The notes under the pieces: generated by a model
The model's database searches: none
What the model was told of the DNA's origin: nothing
The model's input: the letters and a program-made list of their open reading frames with translations, nothing else
Made by a program: the position numbers and the translations under genes
Shown: positions 54,126 to 64,000 of the stretch, in pieces
Layout of the letters: every line of letters begins with the position of its first letter
How positions within the stretch are numbered: the first letter of the stretch is position 1
DNA from: Micrasema longulum
Taxonomy: Eukaryota; Arthropoda; Insecta; Trichoptera; Brachycentridae
NCBI GenBank assembly: GCA_022494885.1
Contig: JAGVSM010001409.1
Span: 434,001-498,000 of the forward strand
Direction: 5' to 3'
DNA: 64,000 nucleotides

Positions 54126-54268
54126 TTGAACCGGTTCAAAAATATGGTTCGAACGCTTTGAGCTGTTAAACTGCCGCTCAAACATTTAATAGGTGGCTCA
54201 AAGTGGTTCAATAATTTGAGCTGAAACACTTCAAAACTTCAGCTCAAGTATTTGAGCTACAAGCTTAC

Positions 54269-54301
54269 CTGCAGCTCAAAAAATAATATTGAGTTACCCA
54301 T
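54269..54301 (-). CDS. XPO6: Candidate first coding exon of XPO6
   Basis: An ATG in context GGACATGGG is followed by ten codons (GNSILFFELQ) and a strong donor CTGCAG|GTAAGC in phase 0, which would join the exon at 53414. A TATAAA lies about 50 bases upstream (minus strand, 54350-54355). A rival with an equally valid phase is 54024-53962 (MHVKIDRC... YEKT|GTGAGT), but that one overlaps the LINE end. The conserved protein offers no help in choosing. Confidence 0.3.
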
Positions 54302-54359
54302 GTCCACTGCGGCCGCAAGACTGCCGTGAAAGTTGAAGGCAGAAATGTGTTTATACGTG

Positions 54360-56560
54360 GAGGAAGGGAAACGGATAGAGCGGGTAGGTGGCCTCCTCTA
54401 CCGCTCTTTCTCTCGGCGCCCGGTATACGACAACCTAGGCTTGCGCGATGGGAGTGAATGGTGGGGCACTCAGAGCCGACTGTATAAAATATGTACTTTC
54501 AAAATAAACTATCACTTCTTCTCTGACGTTTGGCTTTTACTCATCTCTACTTTCTACCTCCCGACATGGCTTTCTACTCGACTTCACTTCACTTAACTTA
54601 AGACCTTCGCTTCACCATATACTTGAATTTTGGAATTCTCTCTCAACGGATTTCTGACTACGGTGAATTAGACACTTCAACCTGAAGTAAAAGACCCTTC
54701 TAAAGACATCTTCGGCCTTGATGAGACGAAACTGGGTCGCCTAGCCTCCGCCACATTATAACCAGTGGACGGAGCTGGGCGCTCTAGTGACTACAGTGGA
54801 ATCACAACATGATGTGGTTGCGGTATGCGTTACCTACATCACATTAAAATTATAATAATAAATAGCAAACAAATCAAAAAAATATAGTTGTAAGTACCTT
54901 AAGGCCCTTGAAATATAGTAGGTAGTTTAGTTAAAAAGCTAATAATATCGTAATTATTATAGTTAAATATGGTTTAGATTTCAGAACAGAGAAAATGAAA
55001 TATAAATTGTTAAATAACAGGTAGCAATAAAAAAACTAAAATGCTTTATACTGACAGATTGCCTCGTTTTCAGCATTGAAAGACATAACCTGAACGTGCG
55101 ATCCAAAAATGGTAAGGATTTAAGGCACATTCATTCCATAATAAGCCGCAATGACTTATCACAAGAGGTAGAATATTTTCATGGCTACGATAGTACAGGT
55201 ACTAATGACAATAGATGATAACAGGACACAAAATACCGTGATCTTTTCAAATGAAACGGAACCATTAACGATTTTAATGTTTACCAATCTAATTATGAAC
55301 AAAAAAGATTGCAGTAAACATAAACAATACAGTATTTTATAAAAAAAACTTGAAGACAAAATATCTACGGTAGGTACTCATTATAAAAATCCTATAAAAT
55401 GTTCCTTTTGGTCGAAATTTTGTTTACCTTTTTTATTTTTTTTATATCTGACAATCCGATTTTAATTCACAGTTTGAGAGCTCTTGGACAATTTATTAAA
55501 TTCCATAGATTTGAGGTTCGTTTTTTGCGCACTATGGTTTTTCGTCCCTGAGTTTCAGTTTAAGATATCAGAAAATTCTGCAAATTTTGTCATATTGGCC
55601 TGTTTTTGTGTCAGAGGTTTTCCGCTTAAAATTTTGCGTATTTTTTACAATACAGTATTTATTATATCTAGTGAGTTAAAAGGATCGATTTTACCATAAG
55701 AAGTAAGTGAAATATGTAATAGTTCTTAACACAAAGTAAAATATTAGATTATCTGAACTGGATTTCACCATTCATGAATCATGTCACAGGAACTTATAAA
55801 TTATCCATAATAATATCAAATTTTGATAACAGTGATTTTTTATTATTTTCTTGATACGTATTTTATTCCATGTTGCTTTTATGTTTCTATGCAATAACCA
55901 TACGATATTATTTTATTCGATTAATTTTGTAATTTTTTAATCTGAAATGTATGCACCTATTTGTCATTCTGTAAACATAAAACATATTATTTCCATTACA
56001 GTATTTTTCGCGCTGTTGTGTTTGTTTTGTACACTTTTATTTTGCTACTTAAATTGTTTTCTTTGGTCGTATTACGCGATGAATCTATAATATGATGTGT
56101 AAAATCGAATTTCGGTTTAAAATATCAAACATTCTCAAATTTCTTTTATGTATTACCGAGTTTAAACTGGTGGGATTAGAATTTTTATTGCAAATATTTT
56201 GCTGTATATCGCATTACCATTACCGTTATTTTTTTTCTAATAATATTTTTAATGTCATGGCATTAAAAAAAAAAGGTTGATGCTTAGAATTGTATGAACT
56301 TATAATAATGATGTGATCTATGCACTGAGGTGTAATTAAATAGAGATGACGCTTCATATAACGCGAATTAAAAATCGTGCTCTAAAAGTTATCGAACAAC
56401 GTTGCCGTGCAAAATGCGCAGTAGAGTAAAACAGGACTAATTGTTTATGTCGCTTACTCTGAATTCAAAGGTGTATGTCGTGCCCTTTCGCACTGCTCCA
56501 CATTTGCTTAGCGTGTACAAGGAAAAACACAATTTCTCACCAAATAATAATAACAATTAT
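54360..56560. other. Intergenic, upstream of XPO6, no gene seen
   Basis: A moderately GC-rich stretch at 54360-54830 has no recognisable product and may hold the XPO6 promoter. The rest is AT-rich. Open frames here are short and show no domain. Confidence 0.5.
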
Positions 56561-56569
56561 GGATAACTT

Positions 56570-57645
56570 ATATAGCGCCATTTTCGTAATATAATACCTC
56601 AAGGGCGCTTTACAAAGTGATTATATAAATTTAATTTTAGCTTTTTAATCTAAGAAAAATAATGTACATTGTCACTACATGCTAAGAATTTATTCAAATG
56701 ATTTAGAGAACAAGTGGGTTTTAAGTTTCTTCCGAAACATCACTCTACTCTCACAGTTTCGGACTTCTGCTGGGAGAGCATTCCATGCCGTAGGGCCTGC
56801 GACCGCAAATGCACGTTCACCGAATTTAGTGCGCTGTTTGCGTAGAGGTATAATAACTTTTCCTTTCGACGTTGATGTAGCTGATCTAAGCGTAAGACGT
56901 CCTGTCAGCTAGTTCATCTGGAATGCAGAGTTCCCTTAGATATTCTGGAGCAGAGTTGTGCAGTGACTTATACATAAGCCAACAGAGTTTGTATTCCACC
57001 CTCTGTGGAAAACGTAGCCAGTGCAATTCCCGAAGTAGTGGAGTGATATGACTGAATTTAGAGATTCCAAAAATAAGTCTCGCTGCGGCATTTAATACAG
57101 CCTGTAGGTGAGTCATTTTATTCATCGGTAGACCTGCGTAGATACCATTACAATAATCGACTCTAGACACTACAAACGCATTTATTAATTGACGGGCGGC
57201 ATCAACTGGCAATTTTTTGCGTATGCATTTAATCTGTCTCAGCTAGTAAAAGCATGAACTTATCGTTCTACTAATTTGAGCGTCAAGAGAAAGGTCAGAA
57301 TTAAGGATGACTCCCAGTAGTTTAACGGTGGGTAAAGCGATACTCCTTACATCGGGTAGTGCCGTATCCTGAATAAAATTCTGTTGTCTGGCTGAAGCCA
57401 TCCATAGTTGTACCAAAGACAAGATAAGCTCCGGAACCTATGTTGAATGGAACTTATCGTTCTACTAATTTGAGCGTCAAGAGAAAGGTCAGAATTAAGG
57501 ATGACTCCCAGTAGTTTAACGGTGGGTAAAGCGATACTCCTTACATCGGGTAGTGCCGTATCCTGAATAAAATTCTGTTGTCTGGCTGAAGCCATCCATA
57601 GTTGTACCAAAGACAAGATAAGCTCCGGAACCTATGTTGAATGGA
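56570..57645 (-). mobile_element. CR1/L2-type LINE fragment (end of reverse transcriptase)
   Basis: The minus strand codes LINAFVVSRVDYCNGIYAGL, VLNAAARLIFGISKFSHITP, LLRELHWLRFPQRVEYKLCW and YKSLHNSAPEYLRELC. Before it comes a copy of ALPTVKLLGVILNSDLSLDA. These are the thumb-region blocks SRxDYCNxL, NxAARLI and HITPxLxxLHWLP of the CR1/L2 group. The 5' part is duplicated (57256-57644). It is partial and dead. Confidence 0.8.
57256..57644. repeat. 194-bp tandem duplication inside the CR1-like fragment
   Basis: The segment beginning GAACTTATCGTTCTACTAAT at 57256 is repeated, as far as I can see base for base, from 57450 to 57643. Two copies are present, and then the sequence diverges after TTGAATGGAAC. 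Confidence 0.9.
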
Positions 57646-57847
57646 ACACAAGTCAGGTGCTTAGAGCCGCATCTAGTGTATACATAAATATCAATGGATC
57701 TGTGTGTTTTTCTCTTGGGCTTGATTGTTTTCTAACGGATGTTTGAATCAGAGTCTTTTAGAAATTCAAAATATCGTGGACAGGTTGCTCTCCATGTTTT
57801 AATTTCTTATTTTATTGTATAAAAATAAGAAAGATTTATAGAAAAGC

Positions 57848-58575
57848 CATAGAATTAAGAATGGTCCAGAAACCGCATACGCGCATCAAACAGAAGGCAA
57901 CTAAACTACTCTTAAAGGAGTAGTTTGACGTTTTTACCCATTAGTTTCTTTGTAGACGTCGCTCAGTACGGAACTCCCGATTTGAATTCAACTATGCCGT
58001 GTTGTGTTGTTTTAAAGTGTAGAAATGCTGCTGGGATAAAAAAGAAACAGGATGGGATCACATTTCATGTGTAAGTAGCAAAATCATTACTAAAAAATAT
58101 ATTATTTTTACTATGCTACTTTGCTCATCTAATGAGAAAACTAATGAAAATTGGACCTCTCTGATTAAACAACGCCGTGGTGGACATTTGAACGACATTA
58201 TCTTTAAAACGTAAAATATTATTTAACATGACATAAAAATATCAGTTTTATGTAAAATTAAATTTGTTTAATTTTTAAGTTCAAAGTTCAAGAATTAAAT
58301 TTCTCTTATTAAATGACCCTTTGCTTATGAACTCTGTTGTGTCAATCAATGTTCCCGCGTGTACAATAAAATTTTAGAGAAATCAACAAATTGATTTTTT
58401 TCTCTCAATATATTTATCTTACATTTGTCGATCTTCTGATTATATTTTTCGCGATCTGGCAACATAACGCGGCGACTTCACGCATGCGTGCGGTAAAAGT
58501 GGGGAGTTTTTTGGACACAGTCCAATGTATTCAAATATGATTCTACACTCCTTCTGTACTATTCTTAATTCTATG
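57848..58575 (+). mobile_element. P-element-superfamily transposon, internally deleted
   Basis: The inverted ends are CATAGAATTAAGAATGGTCC on the left and, read inverted, CATAGAATTAAGAATAGTAC on the right. The flanking octamer AGAAAAGC is identical on both sides (57840-57847 and 58576-58583). An 8-bp duplication and a terminal CA are features of P elements, whose transposase begins with a THAP finger. A THAP-like first exon lies inside at 57994. A short hairpin AAACTACTCTT/AAGGAGTAGTTT follows the left end, like the subterminal repeats of P. The catalytic part of the transposase is absent, so this copy is non-autonomous. Confidence 0.75.
57994..58070 (+). CDS. THAP-domain first exon (P transposase-like remnant)
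   Basis: The ATG starts MPCCVVLKCRNAAGIKKKQD, then GITFHV, up to the donor ATGT|GTAAGT. The spacing C-x4-C, the CRN and the ITFH are those of the first half of a C2CH THAP zinc finger (M-x-C-x(2-4)-C-x-N-x-FHxFP). The second half (W, C, H, AVPTIF) was not found downstream, where frames are closed. It is either the remains of the transposase of the surrounding element or an exon awaiting a distant partner. Confidence 0.6.
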
Positions 58576-58589
58576 AGAAAAGCTTTAAT

Positions 58590-60320
58590 CAGCAAAAAGT
58601 AAACTTAGTTCTAACATATGAACCATAAGTAATATTTGTAAAATGTTCCAAATATAAAAACATTTGTATATTTAGAAAATGTATTTTTAATTTTGACCAG
58701 TTTGGTCAGTATTGCAATGTCCATCAATAATTACAACATTTTTCTACCACATACAAGGTCCCGGGCTCCATTCCTGATAAGGCAACATAAAATATCAATT
58801 TAAAAGGTGATTTTTTACTATAGTACTTACAAGTTTCACTGAAGTGTAAAACTGATCATCTTGTCTCAATGTAACAAAGGTGAAGATAATAAAATCAAGA
58901 GGAGAAAGAATTATTCTTTAACATGTTCTCTTTTTATCAAAAAAATTACAATATGTTTTACACATAATTTTATAATATTACATACCTTAATATATTATAT
59001 AACATTGCTACCTTTCTAATTGAGCAAGATGCTCGTGTTTAGAGAGGGAGTTTGTTTTACATTTTTTTTTAATATTTCAAAAATATGATGTATTTTATTA
59101 CGTAGACAAACACATAAATTCGTTAGAAATAGCTCATAAAAAAATATATATTTTAGAATTTATCAACCTTTTATTTAATGACTGAAACAAGATTTTTAGC
59201 CAAAACGGAAACTTACTTAAATAAATAAAGTCACCTCAAAACCCCCAAAATTAGGCATTTTTATTTACTTTATGAGTTCATTAAAATAAGTGTTAAATAA
59301 AAGGCATAATTTTAATGAGTAAATTTGTTTATTTTTACCACTTTTTGGTTCGTTGTTGTGTTATACATATAACTTATATGTTACAGTTTTTCAATGTATG
59401 CTTTATGAACTTTAACTTAACTATAAAGGAATAAAAAAATATTAAAGAATTTGGAACTACTCACTATAGTCGACAAATCACAAAATCAGTCTTGTTTTTA
59501 TTTTTTATGGTGAGCAATGGTGATACAATAACTAATTATTTGAATGGACAACAATCCTATATCTCTAATTGTGCTAATTTTTTGTAAATGAATGGTTATG
59601 TATATTTGAGGTACTTCCATAAAAAATAAAACTTTTCAAAAGTCTACTTATAAAAAAATATTAAAAATCGGCCGTGAGTAGAATCGAAAACGTCCGTCCG
59701 ATGCGTGTGGATGCTAATAATGTAATCTGACACATCCCATCCGCAGGTTTTGGCTGCGCCGAAGTTTCGGGCTATTCTTGGTTGAAACCAAATCCGTAGC
59801 TATCTTACAGTATCTTCGTGCATAAAGCAATGAGTAAGTGAGACACCGAATACATCTAGATTTGTTTCGTTCACTCTCATTTTGTTCCAGTAGAAGCAGT
59901 GACTGTAAATATGCAAAACGCTGACATTAAAAGCAGAAGTGCTTAATATTACTATTTTGAATTTTTATTATAAAAATTTTAAATCATGAACACTTTTCGA
60001 TCAAGCATCACCAATGAACATTTATGAGCAGTTTTAAGAATCTCAACTACAAAATTAACATACATTTTTATCATAGACTACACATAATCCAAAGAAATTT
60101 GTTATTAAAAACATGTACTAGATTGAAAAAAAAATATGTTTAAAAAAGCCATTATTATTTTATTATTGATGTTATAATTTTATATCCTAATGTGATGAAT
60201 TAAAAAAAAAGTTGAATGATCACACTTGTAATAAGTTATTGGTTATGTTATAATATATAAATAAACATATATTTTTTATTTCCTACTAAAAATATTTTAT
60301 ATACAAAGGTAATTTGAGAG
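58590..60320. other. Intergenic, mostly featureless
   Basis: A SINE fragment at 58745-58880 (AAGGTCCCGGGCTCCATTCC, GTGTAAAACTGATCATCTTG) and a somewhat GC-richer block at 59670-59870 with no known product. Otherwise AT-rich without coding. Confidence 0.5.
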
Positions 60321-60439
60321 ATCAGAGATCAGAGATCATGTCTTCTGCTAACTGATTCGGCAGGCTCGCAATTCATTTCTGTATTCCTGTTTTGGAATTG
60401 CAATTTTCGTGTGAGAATCGGTAGCCTTTTGTTTGGTTC

Positions 60440-60890
60440 GGGGTTTCCACTAGAGTGAGGCAAGGCTGCGTCCTCGTACCGATATTCATTATGCTGCTGG
60501 ATTTTATTTTATATAAATCAATACCATGCGACCGAGGTATGGAAGTGAATTCCCCGAAAGTTGTGCGACTTGGAGTTTGTCTGTATTCAGTGGAACTTAG
60601 GTATGTAGAATTGATGGGATAGTTTTTCATTGAGATTTTGCGGATGGTAAACATTACCAATGAACATATGACACGTTGCAACAACAAAAAAACGTAGAGG
60701 TAGGCAGAGAGGATAGAACGCCATATCGCTCTGTCTTTGCATGTAAATCTTGCTTCCTCTATATTCATACATCTTCTCATGTGTGCATACCGATTATTCC
60801 GACTTTTAACACGTCTATCTTCGAATGTTTGTTGGGTTCGGTCATGCCTTGTCTTTCTCTGGCTTCTTGTTTTCTGCATCCATTAGCATT
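60440..60890. mobile_element. Two LINE pieces in opposite orientation
   Basis: On the plus strand 60445-60620 reads VSTRVRQGCVLVPIFIMLLD, the R-x-GC-xLSP block of a reverse transcriptase. On the minus strand 60890-60690 reads NNRYAHMRRCMNIEEARFTC and KDRAIWRSILSAY, an RTE-type tail. The reversed arrangement suggests an insertion or inversion. Confidence 0.6.
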
Positions 60891-60899
60891 CTCATCGTA

Positions 60900-62190
60900 C
60901 TTAAATCTTTTTAGCTGTTCTTTCATTGTCTATTTGCAGCATTCTTTCCTCGATTTTCAAGATAATGCTTATCTTAACCTCACATAATTCATAGATCTCA
61001 CTCGCTTGACAGATAGCATTTTGACAGTATTCAGCCTACTTTCACCTACTTATGTGATTGTATTGCCCGTATTGTATAAATATATTTTTTCTTTTATTCA
61101 GGAAACATACAGTACGGTTACATTGTGTTATATATTTCACAGTTAGACTTTACTCTAATGGACCAGTGATGTTTCCATATTATATTATAATTATATCTAA
61201 GGTTATCAATGAACTATTTTTTTAAAAATTACGTACAAAATTAAGTACAAAAAAGAGAAGGAAAAAAAACATAAATGGAAGTAGTTTAAAAATTAAAATC
61301 AAAGTACAAAAGTTAAAATTAAAATCAAATTATTGTTTTTTCATTTAGGAGGAGGTGTCCCCCCCTCACAGCCAAAAATGGTGTAGCTTGACCAGTCTTA
61401 CGTGGCAATAATTTTATAACTAAAATCCCTAACACCCCCCTCACCCTTCCGCTCCCCGCACCCTGTAATTTAGTTGCAAGAAGCTGTTCGGGGTGAAACA
61501 TTATGCGTCATTTCTAAATTTGCTTCCTATAAATCATCAAATAACATGCTGAGATGCTACCACTTACGCAGTTGTACAATATTGTGAAGTAGGAAAGTTG
61601 AAGACAGGCACATTAATCGCTTTTGGAAATGAGCTGCCCCATGACAGGCTTGTTGTTTGATCATTTAACTTAGTGCTGCCAGGATAGTTATTTTAATAAA
61701 CCTGTGTTGATTTAAAAAAAAAAAAAAATCTCTGTCTGCCTTTATTATTATTTATTTCATTCAGTAATATACAGTAATGTTTTAAACGAAAAAGGACTGA
61801 TTAGTTTTTATGTTTACAAATATGAGAATATATAAACACATATATTTTAAAACTGCTATCGCATTCTTTAAAAAGTCTATTCTGTTTTTAAAATTGTTAC
61901 AATTGCATTCGATTTTTAACTATTACTAATGATCAAATAAAGCCTTGATGACCCACTTAAAACCGTCCCTTAATAGTTTTTATTTTCTAGGAATTGTCGA
62001 AAGTTATTAAACTCTTTATTAATAAACATTATTTTTTAATCCATTAAAAAATGCGTAACCCTTAATGTGTCTTATTTATTATTTTTTTAAATAGTTCCGT
62101 CTATTTTTCGTTTCTTTACACTGACTTACTTAAAACCATCCCTTAATATTAGCATAATTATTACTTTGATGGTTTTATGTTTATAGAATA
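60900..62190. other. Intergenic, no gene seen
   Basis: AT-rich sequence with homopolymer runs and a short C-rich patch near 61355-61460 (GTCCCCCCCTC, ACACCCCCCTCACCC). No coding and no clear element. Confidence 0.5.
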
Positions 62191-62198
62191 TGTATTAT

Positions 62199-62297
62199 GG
62201 GCTGGTGTTCTGAACGGAATTGCGCGAGAAGAGATCGCTCCCAAAAGTGCGTGTAAAATGCGTTTTTTACACGCACTTTTGCATTCAGAATATCACC
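62199..62297. mobile_element. Small palindromic element
   Basis: GGGCTGGTGTTCTGAACGG on the left and GCATTCAGAATATCACCTC on the right frame an inner palindrome GTGCGTGTAAAATGCG / TTTTACACGCACTTTT. Same family as 47803-47914. Confidence 0.6.
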
Positions 62298-62299
62298 TC

Positions 62300-63690
62300 A
62301 CGATTAGTTAAAAAAAAACACAGCGTAATATATATAATAATCATGAGTTTACAGTGCGAATGTTGATGAATACCTAAACCGAGGAAAACTGAGAAAGACA
62401 TGGCACAATCAAGTCTAACACATTCAGTGTGGACATGTTAAAAGTCAGTATTATTTATTTACAGCTTTTCTGCCATTTATTTATTTATTTACGGACATTG
62501 TCCATTTATACAATTCATAGGGATAAATATTGCAATATAAGAACAGTTGAAAACATTAAAAAAGAATAAAAGAAGCACTTTCAATTAACATGTTTATTAA
62601 AGAGTGTTTAACAATTTTTAGACGAGAAAAACAAAAGATAATAAGTAATTATGCAGATACATAAACTCACCAAACCCGTAAATATGCACATACATATTTT
62701 ATTTATAATATATTAGGTCCACGCAAAAGTTTTTACATATATTTTTAAAGAAATGTAAAATGACTTTTTAAATTTAATAAAATATTATATATAGACATTA
62801 TTATACACATCAATCAATGATATAATTACCATTGTTAGCTATAACAGTTTTCCATCTTTCCATGAGCTTATTAATTTATTCCATTGGTATGAAAATTACG
62901 AGACTTGGATGCAAAAAATAAATCTAGAGATGTTTTAACTTCCGCTATTGAAGTAAAAAAAAGTTTTTTTTTATTTCTGTAGCAATCTGAATAAGTGATG
63001 GATGGATGAGATGGACCAAGATCCGGAGAATATGGTGGATATTTCATTGCCTCCCAATGATAAGAAAGGGTTTAGGGCAACACAATATTTGCTAAATTTG
63101 AGATGATCGCTGGGTGCATGTACGAGTACGAGAATGTTGAATATAAGGTTGTTGTTTTGACCCTTGAGATAAAGAGATAAACACACGTGGGTAATATCGC
63201 AGCTGATTAAGTAAACAATCGTGTAAATTGTACTCGAGTAATATTTGACATATCGTTTATTCGGTTCTGAATTATATTAAATGCCAAAACATAAAATGTG
63301 CAGGAGAGTGATTTTTTTGACTAAAAAAAAACCCGAAATTATCAAAATTAAATTTATATCATGAAAAGTAGAAAAATAATTGCTGAATAATGAAATATAA
63401 TTTAATTTTATGTTTCAAAAAATATTATTTTACACACTGTATGAAATTATAATACCATTCTATATTTATTTATTTAACGGCTTATGCCTTTAACAAAGTA
63501 TAATCACAAACCAAAACACAAAAATTTGCAAAAAATATTAATATATCAAAACAGTGGCGAATATAGAATTTACAAAAGACATTTAAACATTTAAAAATAA
63601 AACATGAGCATACAAAACAAAAGAACAGAAAAAATAAGGTTTTGGAGTGACAGAGGCAATGTATTGTATATTAAGGCATTAAGCCCCAGT
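62300..63690. other. Intergenic, no gene seen
   Basis: AT-rich. A LINE-tail trace at 62350-62450 (GTGCGAATGTTGATGAATAC, CTGAGAAAGACATGGCAC) resembles VNVDG...RKTWHNQ. No intact coding region. Confidence 0.45.
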
Positions 63691-63699
63691 GCCAGAAAG

Positions 63700-63990
63700 C
63701 AACACATAATAATTATTATTATACATATATCATTACTATATTATTCATCATCATTCCATGTCTGCTCCCTAGTCGGAGTATATGGCGTCCGCCAACTGCA
63801 GTGCATCCTCCCAAGTCAGGTTTGCATTCCGTAGTTCTGACATGAACTGCCGACGAACAGTCAGCAGTGGACGTCCAGGACGTCGAGAACTGATGCCTTG
63901 TAAAGTAAGCGAGTGTGGTTAGGCTCTTAGGGCATTCGCAGTATATGGTCCACCCAACTGTATCGCCTCCGCTTGATGACATTTGCCATA
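63700..63990 (-). mobile_element. LINE tail at the window edge
   Basis: Read on the minus strand in two frames: MANVIKRRRYSWVDHILRMP, then a stretch with GRPLLTV-like arrangement (RRPGRPLLTVR on the reverse of CGTCCAGGACGTCGAGAAC). The order R-W-x-GHxLRM ... GRP is that of post-RT tails. It may continue beyond the window. Confidence 0.5.
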
Positions 63991-64000
63991 GGAAATTACT

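Noticed and set aside
53999..54229. 76-codon minus-strand frame as a separate gene upstream of XPO6
   Set aside because: Its only recognisable part (AHMKKYMNVEEARYACE) is the tail of an RTE-like LINE, matched by 60700-60880.
60373..60879. 168-codon minus-strand open frame, the longest single frame in the window
   Set aside because: It begins in a LINE tail (YAHMRRCMNIEEARFTCKDR) and then runs through unrelated sequence, so it is chance openness over a repeat.

Overview
This is AT-rich animal DNA with spliceosomal introns (GT...AG throughout), tRNA-derived SINEs, RTE/Jockey-type LINE debris and many small inverted-repeat elements. An insect is by far the most likely source: the two host proteins look insect-like and the LINE tails resemble those common in insect genomes. 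I cannot fix the order; a moth or a hemipteran would both fit. There are no bacterial features and no CRISPR arrays.

Two host genes are well supported, and they converge. (1) Plus strand, 2959-21001: a complete cationic amino acid transporter (SLC7A/CAT family). Its 13 coding exons join in phase into about 638 residues. The first coding exon at 2959-3058 lies 4.8 kb upstream of the second and was recovered by phase matching. (2) Minus strand, about 53414 down to 28489: a nearly complete exportin-6 (XPO6), a RanGTP-dependent importin-beta-type receptor known for exporting actin-profilin. I found 22 coding exons, about 1080 residues, from the start of the conserved N-terminus to the stop codon. 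The first few codons are uncertain. The reading frame breaks twice: once by a single missing base in a run of G/C at 34517-34523, and once by a splice-phase clash between the exons at 38233-38359 and 37479-37537.

Layout: 1-2.7 kb, LINE remnant and SINEs; 2.7-21 kb, CAT gene, with introns holding a LINE tail, a Tc1 remnant, SINEs, pogo-like and palindromic elements; 21-28.5 kb, intergenic between the two 3' ends; 28.5-53.4 kb, XPO6, with large introns full of mobile DNA; 54.3-64 kb, intergenic, mobile-element rich.

The most interesting unannotated item is at 57848-58575. It is a 728-bp element with terminal inverted repeats, an exact 8-bp target duplication (AGAAAAGC) and a short spliced exon coding the start of a THAP zinc finger. 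These are the hallmarks of the P-element superfamily. Several palindromic MITEs, a Tc1 remnant built around a 63-nt palindrome, a Penelope-like/hammerhead-like motif, and three SINE families that share modules are also described.
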